Positions 56,180-64,000 of a stretch of DNA of 64,000 nt are shown one piece after another. The notes under the pieces were generated by a model. That model was given only the letters and a program-made list of their open reading frames with translations, did not search any database and was not told where the DNA came from. The translations under genes and the position numbers were made by a program. How positions within the stretch are numbered: position 1 is the stretch's first letter; each line of letters begins with the position of its first letter. Source of the stretch: Chryseobacterium rhizoplanae (GTDB lineage: Bacteria; Bacteroidota; Bacteroidia; Flavobacteriales; Weeksellaceae); contig NZ_FXTC01000007.1 in assembly GCF_900182655.1 (NCBI RefSeq), positions 62,001-126,000 on the forward strand, written 5' to 3'.

Positions 56180-58333
56180 ATGGCAATTTTAGGACAGATT
56201 AGGAGTAAGCCTTGGCTTTTAATGGGAGTAATAGCCTTAGCGCTTTTGGCGTTCTTGGTGAACCCGGATAGTATCGATAAGGTTTTTGGTAAAAATCCTG
56301 ACGTTTTAGGAAAAGTAAATGGTGAGAAAATCACCCGCGAAGAGTTCAATGATCAGCTTTTCGTGTTGCAGCAGCAGGCTGAGCAGCAAGGTCGCCCGAA
56401 AAGTGGTCTTGAAGAGCAGGCTTGGCAGTTACTTGTACAATCTAAACTTATCAAACAACAATTTGAGAAACTAGGCTTTGAAATGACTGATGATTATTTC
56501 TGGAACCAAATCCAGTACGATCAGATGTTTGCCCAGAATCAACAGTTCTTTGATGAGAAAGGTAATTTTAAAACTCAAGAGCTTAAAAAAGAAATTGAAA
56601 CATTAAAAAACACCAATCCTGAAGGATATAATCAATGGTTGAAAACTAGAAAGACGATTGAGTACAGACTAATGGCAAGACAGGTGTTTACCAATATTTC
56701 AGCAGGTATCACTACCGGTAAGAAAGAAGCAGAAGAATTGATGAAGCAGAGAGATCAGCTTGCAGATATCGACTTTGTGAAAGTGGATTATGCAGCATAT
56801 CTTCAGAAAACAAAAATCAATGTTACAACACAGGATCTGGCAGATTACATCCAGAAGCACCCTGTAATGTTCAAAGCTGAACCAAGCAGAAATATCGGTG
56901 TTGTATACTTCCCATCAAAACCTAGTGCAGCAGATGATGCAGCAACCCTGAAAGAAATTACAAAATTATATTCAGGAGGTACAGATGCAAGCGGAGGTAC
57001 AGAAAACTTCCAGAATACGAAAAACGATTCTATGTTTGTAATGGCAAATTCTGATGCGCCATTCAATCCTCAGTATACAAGTCCTGCCCAATTGCCTCCA
57101 ACGATCAAAGATCAGATCACTACAGCAGCAATAGGTCAGACTTTTGGTCCTTATAAAGAACAAGACGTTTATGTAGTTTCTAAACTTATAGGTAAAAGAG
57201 CTTCAGATTCTACTTTATCTAGACATATCCTTATTGCATTCAAAGGAAGTCCTGCGGGTGAAGGAGTAACAAGAACCAAAGAGCAGGCTAAGAAATTAGC
57301 AGACTCTATCGGTGCTATTGTAAAAGCAACTCCTGCTAAATTTACAGAATTCCTTAAGCTTTCCAGCGATCCGAATTCTGCAGCACAGGGAGGTAGCTTA
57401 GGATGGACAACTCCGGAAACACCTTTCGTACCGGAATTCCTTGCGTATCTTGCAAGCAATCCTAAAGGAGCTACAGGTGTAGTAGAAACACAGTTCGGTT
57501 ACCATATCATCAATATTGAAGATAAAAAATCAGGATCAATGGGGTATAAAGTTGCCAACCTTGTGAAAGCAATTAAACCTTCAGATGCTACTGAGGCTGA
57601 ATCAGACAAAAAATCAAGAAAATTCATTCAGCAGGTTCAAGGGAAATCTTTCAACGATTTCGTGAATATTGCTAAAAAAGGAAATTACCAGTTCTCTAAT
57701 CCAAAAGCAGCAAAAAGGTTTGAAGGTCAGATTCAGGGCTTAGGTACTGAAAAAGATGCTGATATCCTTACTTGGGCTTTCGACAAGAAAAGAACTAAAG
57801 GAGATACTGAACTATTTACTGTAGATGGAACAGGTGATAAAATTGTAGTTTATCTGAACGGAAAACAGGATGCAGGTCTTGCTGATCCGGAATCTGTAAG
57901 AGATCAGATTGAAACTATCGTTAAAAATAAACTGGCTGCAAAACAAATTTCTGATAAAATTACAGCAGCAAAAGCTTCCAGCTTAGATCAGGTAGCTAAA
58001 TTATTTGCAGCTCCAAAACAGTCTGCTCAGGTAAATCTATTGAACCCTTCAGTAGCGGGTGCTATGGAGCCTAAAGTTGCCGGTGCAGCATTCGGTGTTG
58101 CAAAAGGTAAGCTTTCTAACCCGGTTGAAGGTGGAACAGGAGTTTATGTTTTGATCAAAAAATCAGAAACGATCAACAAACAACCTGGAGATCTTAAGCA
58201 GTTCACGGAGTCTCTTACTCAGAGAAGTTCTGGAATGTTCGGACAGGCTTGGATGAAGAGTCTTCAGGACAATGCAGATATTGAAGATTTTAGAATCGAG
58301 ATCTGGGGTAAGCTGGGAAATCAGCAACAATAA
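56180..58333 (+). CDS. PpiD/SurA-like periplasmic peptidyl-prolyl isomerase
   Basis: A 717-residue protein with an N-terminal membrane anchor (about residues 12-30), a SurA-like N-terminal chaperone domain (KITREEFNDQLFVLQQQAEQ), and a parvulin-type isomerase domain at about 340-450 (SRHILIAFKG, SSDPNSAAQGGSLGW, ETQFGYHIINIED), followed by a second parvulin-like region. Like PpiD it would help newly exported proteins to fold near the Sec translocon. It is divergent from lon and followed by a terminator. Confidence 0.9.
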   Translation: MAILGQIRSKPWLLMGVIALALLAFLVNPDSIDKVFGKNPDVLGKVNGEKITREEFNDQLFVLQQQAEQQGRPKSGLEEQAWQLLVQSKLIKQQFEKLGFEMTDDYFWNQIQYDQMFAQNQQFFDEKGNFKTQELKKEIETLKNTNPEGYNQWLKTRKTIEYRLMARQVFTNISAGITTGKKEAEELMKQRDQLADIDFVKVDYAAYLQKTKINVTTQDLADYIQKHPVMFKAEPSRNIGVVYFPSKPSAADDAATLKEITKLYSGGTDASGGTENFQNTKNDSMFVMANSDAPFNPQYTSPAQLPPTIKDQITTAAIGQTFGPYKEQDVYVVSKLIGKRASDSTLSRHILIAFKGSPAGEGVTRTKEQAKKLADSIGAIVKATPAKFTEFLKLSSDPNSAAQGGSLGWTTPETPFVPEFLAYLASNPKGATGVVETQFGYHIINIEDKKSGSMGYKVANLVKAIKPSDATEAESDKKSRKFIQQVQGKSFNDFVNIAKKGNYQFSNPKAAKRFEGQIQGLGTEKDADILTWAFDKKRTKGDTELFTVDGTGDKIVVYLNGKQDAGLADPESVRDQIETIVKNKLAAKQISDKITAAKASSLDQVAKLFAAPKQSAQVNLLNPSVAGAMEPKVAGAAFGVAKGKLSNPVEGGTGVYVLIKKSETINKQPGDLKQFTESLTQRSSGMFGQAWMKSLQDNADIEDFRIEIWGKLGNQQQ

Positions 58334-58353
58334 GAAATTTATTTCAATGATAT

Positions 58354-58387
58354 AAAAGGCGGCAAATTTTTTTGTCGCCTTTTTTTG
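58354..58387 (+). terminator. Terminator after foldase
   Basis: AAAAGGCGGCAAA and TTTGTCGCCTTTT with a T-run; one G-U pair. Confidence 0.88.
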
Positions 58388-58432
58388 TATTTAACGCAGA
58401 ACAATATTGGAAAAGATTTATTTAAAATGTGT

Positions 58433-58440
58433 TATATTTG
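58433..58440 (+). promoter_or_regulatory. -7 promoter element for MCE protein
   Basis: TATATTTG matches TAnnTTTG 22 bases before the GTG start; no good -33 element. Confidence 0.5.
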
Positions 58441-58462
58441 CTTATTAGAAAAAAATTAGCAA

Positions 58463-59413
58463 GTGAAGTTCAGTAAAGAATTAAAAGCTGGTGTGATCAC
58501 ACTTCTGGCTATTGTAGGCTTTGTCGTGTTGTTTCAGTTTATGAAAGGGAAAAGCCTTTTTACTACCGACAATATATTTTACGCAAAATATGATAATGTA
58601 GAAGGTCTGGCGCAGTCTTCGGCTGTTTCTATCAACGGGTTGAAAGTAGGGCAGGTGGATAAAATTATTCCTCTGACCTCAAAAGACGGTAAAATTAATT
58701 TTGTTGTAAAAATTACAGTAGATAACAAATTTGAATTTTCAAAAAATTCATCATTAGAAATCTTTGAACCAGGATTAATGTCCGGCAAAGAGATGAGAGT
58801 AAACCTTGCATACGGAGGTCCGACTGCAAAAGACGGTGATACCCTGAAAGGTGCTTTCAAACTGGGAACATTGGGAAGTCTTTCTTCTCAGGTAGGTCCC
58901 GTAAAAGATCAGCTGCAGGTGGTTCTACACAGAGTAGACTCTCTGATGGCTAATGCCAATCTGCTTGTGGATGCTCAAAACAGAGCTGAAATAAAAGCTT
59001 TATTATCCAATCTTAATAAAACAGTAGGTGCACTACAGACTACAGCAGGAAGTGTAAACAGCCTTGTAGGACACAATGACCCTAAGCTGCAGAAAGTATT
59101 GGATGATGCCAGTCTTACGATGCAGAGTGGAAAAGTGACGCTGGATAAATACGGAAATCTGGCTCAGAGCATTGATACTAAACAATTGAATGCAACGATC
59201 GCCAACTTGGATGCTACTGTAGGAAAACTGAATCAGGTGATTGGTGGAATAGACAAAGGAGAAGGAAGTTTAGGAAAACTGATGAAAGATGATCAGCTTT
59301 ACAATAATCTGAACTCAGCATCTTCCAACTTGAATACATTAATTGAAGATATGAAAGCGAACCCGAAAAGATATATCAACTTCTCGGTTTTCGGTAAAAA
59401 TAATAAAGACTAA
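58463..59413 (+). CDS. MCE/MlaD-family lipid-binding protein
   Basis: A 316-residue protein that starts at a GTG (58463); the conserved N-terminus KFSKELKAGVITLLAI makes this start likely. It has one N-terminal membrane helix (about 11-28), a single MCE domain (about 38-115, NVEGLAQSSAVSINGLKVG and PGLMSGKEMRV), and a helical tail. It is the periplasmic subunit of a phospholipid ABC transporter. The matching MlaE/MlaF genes are 17 kb upstream, on the other strand. Confidence 0.92.
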   Translation: MKFSKELKAGVITLLAIVGFVVLFQFMKGKSLFTTDNIFYAKYDNVEGLAQSSAVSINGLKVGQVDKIIPLTSKDGKINFVVKITVDNKFEFSKNSSLEIFEPGLMSGKEMRVNLAYGGPTAKDGDTLKGAFKLGTLGSLSSQVGPVKDQLQVVLHRVDSLMANANLLVDAQNRAEIKALLSNLNKTVGALQTTAGSVNSLVGHNDPKLQKVLDDASLTMQSGKVTLDKYGNLAQSIDTKQLNATIANLDATVGKLNQVIGGIDKGEGSLGKLMKDDQLYNNLNSASSNLNTLIEDMKANPKRYINFSVFGKNNKD

Positions 59414-59421
59414 TACACCGT

Positions 59422-60759
59422 ATGCAGTACATCGATAACATTATTTTCCTGATTTTATTAGTGGCCGGATTTGGTTTGTTTGCCAAAAGCCTTCTAAAAA
59501 TCTATAGAAATATCAGGTTGGGTCATGAAATCAACAGAAACGACAGAAAAGGAGAACGTTGGGGAACGATGGCTCGTGTAGCAATGGGTCAGAGTAAAAT
59601 GACGGCTCGTCCTGTTGCGGGAGTTTTGCACCTTTTTGTATATGTCGGTTTTGTGATTATTAATATCGAATTAATAGAAATCGTTGTTGATGGAATATTT
59701 GGGACACATCGTTTCTTATCAGGCATTTTAGGACATACATTTTATAATTTCTTTACTGCAACACTAGAAGTTTTAGCACTATTGGTGGTGATTGGGGTTG
59801 TTATTTTCTTTATCCGTAGAAATTTTTACGGAGTGAAAAGGTTAACCATGAAAGAACTTTTCGGTTGGCCGAAAAATGATGCAAACTGGATTTTGATCAT
59901 TGAATTTGCCTTGATGATGGCTTTCTTTATGATGAATGCTTCAGATTTTATTTTACAAGCGAGAGGTGTTTTTCCTGAACATGGAAGCTTCCCGATTAGT
60001 GAAATGACATTCGTTCCGTTTTTGGAAATCTTCAATTTTGATAGCGGATTTTTGATGTTCACAGAAAAAGGAGCCTGGTGGTTCCATTTTGTGGGGATTC
60101 TTTTCTTCATGAACTATCTTTATTACTCAAAACACCTGCATATTATCCTTGCATTTCCAAGTACATGGTATGCAAATCTTGATAAAAAAGGAAAATTCAA
60201 TAATCTTGACTCTGTAACCAAGGAGATCAAATTAATGATGGATCCTAACGCAGATCCTTATGCTGCACCAGCTGAAGGAACTGAAGCTGATGTACCGTCT
60301 AAATTCGGTGCTGAAGATATCTTTGACCTGAACCAGGTACAGCTGCTTAATGCCTATTCATGTACAGAATGCGGACGTTGTACTTCCGTTTGTCCTGCTA
60401 ATATTACCGGTAAAAAACTTTCTCCGAGACTGATCCTGATGAAAACCAGAGACAGATTGGAGGAAGTAGGAAGAAATATTGATGCAAACGGAAAATTTGT
60501 TGATGACGGTAAAAAACTGCTGAACGATTATATTACAAAAGAAGAACTTTGGGCTTGTACAACATGTAATGCGTGTACAGAAGCTTGTCCGGTATTGCTT
60601 GATCCGCTTTCCATTATTTTTGAAATGAGAAGATTTCTGGTGATGGAACAGTCTGCTGCTCCACAGGAACTGAATCTGATGATGACCAATGTGGAAAATA
60701 ATGCAGCTCCTTGGCAGTACAATCAGGCTGACCGTCTTAACTGGGCATCGGAAAACTAG
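59422..60759 (+). CDS. Membrane-bound 4Fe-4S protein, heterodisulfide-reductase-like (HdrC/GlpC type)
   Basis: A 445-residue protein with an N-terminal membrane part of five to six helices (residues about 5-265) and a C-terminal ferredoxin-like domain with two cluster motifs, CTECGRCTSVCP and CTTCNACTEACP. Histidines in the helices (for example in RPVAGVLHLFVYVGF) could carry heme. The next gene encodes the CCG-type partner. The pair resembles HdrBC-like reductases that pass electrons between quinone and a soluble donor. The natural partner is unknown. It starts 9 bases after the MCE gene. Confidence 0.88.
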   Translation: MQYIDNIIFLILLVAGFGLFAKSLLKIYRNIRLGHEINRNDRKGERWGTMARVAMGQSKMTARPVAGVLHLFVYVGFVIINIELIEIVVDGIFGTHRFLSGILGHTFYNFFTATLEVLALLVVIGVVIFFIRRNFYGVKRLTMKELFGWPKNDANWILIIEFALMMAFFMMNASDFILQARGVFPEHGSFPISEMTFVPFLEIFNFDSGFLMFTEKGAWWFHFVGILFFMNYLYYSKHLHIILAFPSTWYANLDKKGKFNNLDSVTKEIKLMMDPNADPYAAPAEGTEADVPSKFGAEDIFDLNQVQLLNAYSCTECGRCTSVCPANITGKKLSPRLILMKTRDRLEEVGRNIDANGKFVDDGKKLLNDYITKEELWACTTCNACTEACPVLLDPLSIIFEMRRFLVMEQSAAPQELNLMMTNVENNAAPWQYNQADRLNWASEN

Positions 60760-60774
60760 ATAATTAATCGATTT

Positions 60775-60816
60775 GGAAATTTGAAATTGATCCCATTCTA
60801 ATCATTTCAAATTTCC
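60775..60816. repeat. Intercistronic inverted repeat between the two Fe-S genes
   Basis: Perfect 13-base arms GGAAATTTGAAAT and ATTTCAAATTTCC with a 16-base spacer, in the 88 bases between the Fe-S genes; no T-run. Similar in style to the intercistronic repeat at 33865. Confidence 0.65.
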
Positions 60817-60847
60817 AGATTCTCACATTTTCAAATTGAAAAAAGAA

Positions 60848-61633
60848 ATGGATTTCAATATAAAAACAATGGCAGAATATGCTGCCGAAGGAAAAGCCCC
60901 GGAAGTTTTATTTTGGGTTGGATGTGCGGGAAGCTTTGATGACCGTGCTAAAAAAATTACAAAAGCATTTTGCAAGATATTAAATAAGATTGGGGTTGAA
61001 TTTGCAGTTTTAGGACAGGAAGAGAGCTGTACCGGAGATCCTGCAAAAAGAGCAGGAAACGAATTCGTTTTCCAGATGATGGCCCTTACGAATATTGAAG
61101 TGCTGAACGCTTACGAAGTAAAGAAAATCGTAACGGCTTGTCCACACTGTTTCAATACCCTGAAAAATGAATATCCAAGCTTAGGCGGGCACTTTGACGT
61201 AGTGCACCATACACAGTTCCTTAAAACCTTGATGGAAGAAGGAAGACTGAAAATAGAAGGAGGAGCATTTAAAGGCAAAAAAATCACTTTCCATGATCCT
61301 TGTTACCTGGGGCGTGCCAATGATGAATATGAAGCTCCAAGAATGCTGCTTGAGAAACTGGATGCAGAGCTTGTAGAAATGAAACGTTGCAAGACCAATG
61401 GACTTTGCTGTGGAGCAGGAGGAGCACAGATGTTTAAAGAGCCTGAAAAAGGAAATAAAGACATCAATATCGAAAGAACAGAAGAGGCCTTATCTTTTGA
61501 GCCAAAAGTAATTGCTACAGGATGTCCGTTCTGTAATACCATGATGACAGATGGTGTAAAACACTTTAACAAAAATACCGAAGTTGCCGTAAAAGATATT
61601 GTTGAACTTCTTGCTGAAGCAGAAGATTTATAA
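60848..61633 (+). CDS. CCG-domain Fe-S protein, heterodisulfide-reductase-like (HdrB type)
   Basis: A 261-residue soluble protein; I chose the ATG at 60848 rather than a TTG at 60836. It has two CCG-type cysteine sets: VGCAGSFDDR with TACPHCFNTLKNE, and HDPCYLGR with CCGAGGAQMF and GCPFCNTMM, as in HdrB subunits that hold special 4Fe-4S clusters. It is the catalytic-type partner of the membrane Fe-S protein upstream. Substrate unknown. Confidence 0.9.
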   Translation: MDFNIKTMAEYAAEGKAPEVLFWVGCAGSFDDRAKKITKAFCKILNKIGVEFAVLGQEESCTGDPAKRAGNEFVFQMMALTNIEVLNAYEVKKIVTACPHCFNTLKNEYPSLGGHFDVVHHTQFLKTLMEEGRLKIEGGAFKGKKITFHDPCYLGRANDEYEAPRMLLEKLDAELVEMKRCKTNGLCCGAGGAQMFKEPEKGNKDINIERTEEALSFEPKVIATGCPFCNTMMTDGVKHFNKNTEVAVKDIVELLAEAEDL

Positions 61634-61653
61634 TTGTAATCTTATACAGGTTT

Positions 61654-62790
61654 ATGAAGGTAGAATGGAGAATCTCCTTTTTGTTTATAATTTCGATACT
61701 TGCTGCTCTTACATTCTGGAATTACCAGAACAGAGTATATGACTGGGATATGCCGGGGTATTTAGGAAGTATGTACACTTCTGAGTTCCCGAATTCACCG
61801 GATAAAGTTCGAATCATCACTTATGATGAAATAAAAAAAGAAGCTCCCGCAGACCATTATACAGATATTATCGGAATAAAGCAGTGGGATATTCCAAGGC
61901 AATATTTCGTAAAAAATACACAATCTTTTACAGAACAATTACCCTATTTTCAAATCAAAGTAGGGTATATTCTTGTAATAACCATTTTTTATAAGCTGGG
62001 ACTTAGCTCTCCAATGGCAGTCCTGTTTACCAGTCTTATTTCTTATTTTTTTTCCGGATTATTATTGTTTTATATTCTGAAACTCCTGTTTCCAAAGAAA
62101 TACTGGTTGGCAATAGTATTAACGGTTGCCTGCATGCTTTTGCCACCCATGACGTATATGTCCAGAGTTTCCACACCGGATATGTTCATTTTTCAGTTTA
62201 TCCTGATCTTTATCATTGGGCTGATCAAAAAATGGAGCAAATGGGGGATGTTTGTGCTTCTGTTTGCAATCACTTTTATACGTCCGGACTATATTACATT
62301 TACCCTGACTTATATTATGGCTGTTTTCTTCTTTTACTATTTCAGAGAAAAGAAGATTGATATTTCACTTATTGCACAGGGTACGGTACTTTTAGCGATG
62401 TATCTGGCGATCATTAAATTTTACCATTATCCAGGCTGGAAAGACGTTTTTTATGATACCTTTATCGACAGAAGACCTATTATTTCGACACATCCCATTG
62501 ATGTAAGTTTAAAAGACTATCTGAGTATTATTTATATCAAGATTATCTACTTCAAAAAGGTAACGTTGTCTGTAAGTATCATGATCGCAATAGTATTTTG
62601 GCGTACCAAAGATGCATGGGTAAGGATGATTTCAGTACTTTTCCTTGTGAACGTGTACATCAAATTCTTTTTCTTTCCGCAGTCGGCAGCATTGAGGTTC
62701 TTCTTTCCGTTTATTTTTCCGCTTTTCATTATGATGCTTTATGTGCTGAGTAAAAAATACAATGATCTCAAACTCGAGAAAATTGCGTAA
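61654..62790 (+). CDS. Polytopic membrane protein, possibly GT-C glycosyltransferase-like
   Basis: A 378-residue protein with about ten helices. The first loop after helix 1 carries an acidic motif YDWDMPGYLG, as seen in GT-C type enzymes that use lipid-linked sugars, and FIRPDY lies in a later loop. No named family can be given with confidence. It starts 20 bases after the Fe-S gene. Confidence 0.65.
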   Translation: MKVEWRISFLFIISILAALTFWNYQNRVYDWDMPGYLGSMYTSEFPNSPDKVRIITYDEIKKEAPADHYTDIIGIKQWDIPRQYFVKNTQSFTEQLPYFQIKVGYILVITIFYKLGLSSPMAVLFTSLISYFFSGLLLFYILKLLFPKKYWLAIVLTVACMLLPPMTYMSRVSTPDMFIFQFILIFIIGLIKKWSKWGMFVLLFAITFIRPDYITFTLTYIMAVFFFYYFREKKIDISLIAQGTVLLAMYLAIIKFYHYPGWKDVFYDTFIDRRPIISTHPIDVSLKDYLSIIYIKIIYFKKVTLSVSIMIAIVFWRTKDAWVRMISVLFLVNVYIKFFFFPQSAALRFFFPFIFPLFIMMLYVLSKKYNDLKLEKIA

Positions 62791-62900
62791 TTTTGCTTTA
62801 AGATAATAAGGATCTGAAATTTACAATCTCAGAAATATTCTGATCAGGAATAAGAACTGAAAACGATTGCGCAGGTCCTTGAAAAATAAATACTTACATT

Positions 62901-63389
62901 ATGAAAATCGAAGAATCTAATATTGTAGAAACCAACGACTACAGAGTCATTATATATCCGGCTTCAAGACCTTTTGAAACTAAAGAAGCAAAGACAATTA
63001 CCGAAAAACTATTTGATTTCCTTGCTACATGGGCTGCTCATGGAAAACCGCTTTCTTCTTCATTTAAAATTGAAAAGAATCAGTTTATTGTGGTGTGTGT
63101 AGATGAAGAAAAAGAAATGGCTTCAGGATGCAGCATTGATGCTTTAGGGAAGGTAATGAGAGAAATTGATGAAGAATATCAACTGGGGCTTTTCGACAGA
63201 ATGAAAGCTAGTTTTGTAGAAAATGGTGAAGTGAAAACTTTAAAGCTGATTGATTTTAAATCAAAATTGAGAAACGGAGAACTTTCAGATGATATCCAGG
63301 TTTTTGACTTCTCAAAAAACACTTACCTTGACTTTTTGAGCCACTTCCTTCTTCCTTTAGAGAAAAGCTGGGCGGCTTCTGTAAAATAA
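62901..63389 (+). CDS. Conserved hypothetical protein (not an ABC ATPase)
   Basis: A 162-residue soluble protein. Similar proteins in Flavobacteriia are, as I recall, sometimes named ABC transporter ATPase, but no Walker A, signature or Walker B motif is present. The sequence contains an ordered mix of helices and strands (YRVIIYPASRPFETKEA, FIVVCVDEEKEMASGCSIDA) and ends in a helical tail. The function is unknown. It is followed by a strong terminator. Confidence 0.7.
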   Translation: MKIEESNIVETNDYRVIIYPASRPFETKEAKTITEKLFDFLATWAAHGKPLSSSFKIEKNQFIVVCVDEEKEMASGCSIDALGKVMREIDEEYQLGLFDRMKASFVENGEVKTLKLIDFKSKLRNGELSDDIQVFDFSKNTYLDFLSHFLLPLEKSWAASVK

Positions 63390-63421
63390 ACGCTATTAAG
63401 CTTATACAGCTGAATAATCAT

Positions 63422-63449
63422 AAAGTGAGAACCTGTTTCTCACTTTTTT
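63422..63449 (+). terminator. Terminator after conserved hypothetical protein
   Basis: Arms AAAGTGAGAA and TTCTCACTTT with a CCTGT loop and T-run. Confidence 0.9.
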
Positions 63450-63458
63450 GTTTTAATG

Positions 63459-63466
63459 TATCTTTG
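63459..63466 (+). promoter_or_regulatory. -7 promoter element for glycosyltransferase-like gene
   Basis: TATCTTTG fits TAnnTTTG and lies 20 bases before the ATG at 63487. Confidence 0.5.
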
Positions 63467-63486
63467 TATAGATTCGAGTAAGACTA

Positions 63487-64000
63487 ATGCCTAAAGTACT
63501 TTTTTTAACGACATCCCACAGCTATAATGATGACCGTATTTTTTATCATCAGGCAAAGGCTCTTAGAGATAATGGGTATGAAGTAAAAATATGCAGTTTA
63601 TATGCAGCGTACAAAGGAGTTATTGACGGAATTGAAATAGAATCCTACGCCATTCTGGAGGAAAGTATAGAAAAGAAAATGGAAACATTCCGTAAGGTTT
63701 GCAATAATTTTCAACCCCAGACTATTATTTGTTCCGAACCTCTTGCTGTAGTGGCTTCAAAGAAATTTGTAAAAAAGTATCATGCAAGCTGTATTTATGA
63801 TGTTACAGAATGGTATCCTTCTATGTCAATGCTGGGCAGGTATCGGTTTCCGGCTAAAATCTTTCAGGCCGTTAAGTTTTCTCTTATTCAGTGGTATGCA
63901 GGGTTTTTAAGCACTCATCTTATTTTCGGAGAAACTACCAAAAAGTTTCCTTTAGCATATTTTTTCTGTTTTAAAAAGCAGATGATTCTTCCTTATTATC
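63487..64000 (+). CDS. Glycosyltransferase-like protein, N-terminal part (cut by window end)
   Basis: An open frame from ATG 63487 to the right edge (171 codons, no stop). It begins MPKVLFLTTSHSYNDDRIFY and continues HQAKALRDNGYEVKIC, which is the N-terminal Rossmann strand and nucleotide-sugar region typical of GT4-like glycosyltransferases. The catalytic C-terminal part lies outside the window. It probably belongs to an envelope polysaccharide cluster that continues to the right. Confidence 0.75.
   Translation, partial: MPKVLFLTTSHSYNDDRIFYHQAKALRDNGYEVKICSLYAAYKGVIDGIEIESYAILEESIEKKMETFRKVCNNFQPQTIICSEPLAVVASKKFVKKYHASCIYDVTEWYPSMSMLGRYRFPAKIFQAVKFSLIQWYAGFLSTHLIFGETTKKFPLAYFFCFKKQMILPYY

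Noticed and set aside
1..64000. CRISPR array, rRNA or tRNA genes
   Set aside because: No regularly spaced repeats and no cloverleaf or rRNA-like sequence were seen by eye; a tRNAscan run was not possible.

Overview
The window comes from a member of the Bacteroidota, most likely a Flavobacteriia close to Chryseobacterium. This is an inference from several things seen in the sequence: AT-rich DNA, promoters of the TTTG / TAnnTTTG type, secreted proteins with type IX secretion (T9SS) C-terminal sorting domains, SusC-like outer-membrane biology, a leader peptide with a GG motif of the bacteriocin-like kind, and generally weak Shine-Dalgarno sites. Most of the window is chromosomal housekeeping DNA. 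I see no transposase, phage gene, rRNA, tRNA or CRISPR array.

Layout. 1-6.5 kb: the 3' part of recN, an ABC exporter pair followed by a DyP peroxidase, and an ECF sigma factor / membrane protein / outer-membrane protein operon. 6.6-10.2 kb: two unrelated fumarases (class II and class I) facing away from each other, then a small membrane protein. 10.3-28 kb: an AraC regulator, two T9SS cargo proteins (one a GH13 amylase-like enzyme), a SAM-I riboswitch controlling a TonB receptor and an amino-acid permease (a probable methionine uptake unit), release factor 1, a prolyl oligopeptidase and a large secreted metalloprotease. 28-38 kb: the methylmalonyl-CoA mutase large subunit and its chaperone MeaB, separated by an M28 peptidase, a ribosome-rescue/RNA-repair operon (about 31.3-35.7 kb) and two tandem lipoprotein cytochromes c. 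38-49.7 kb: an M48 protease, an Mla-type lipid ABC transporter, a sugar transferase, queE-folD-pgi, a second sigma/anti-sigma-like pair, a TraB/GumN protein and a DUF4349 protein. 49.8-64 kb: acyl-CoA dehydrogenase, DoxX, a RiPP-like precursor, an AI-2E family transporter, Lon, a PpiD-like foldase, an MCE/MlaD protein, a heterodisulfide-reductase-like Fe-S pair, and envelope/glycan genes running off the right end.

The part most worth a second look is 31.3-35.7 kb. An RtcB RNA ligase and PrfH, a release-factor homologue that rescues ribosomes broken at the decoding centre, sit in one operon with three further proteins: a very basic protein I do not recognise, a predicted nucleotidyltransferase-fold protein, and a TPR protein. 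The operon is preceded by a consensus promoter, a 25-codon leader ORF and a terminator whose 5' arm can alternatively pair with the 3' part of the leader ORF. This is a textbook attenuator layout, so the repair operon may be switched on when ribosomes stall early in the leader. The link between RtcB and PrfH is established knowledge; the attenuation and the extra components are inference from the sequence.
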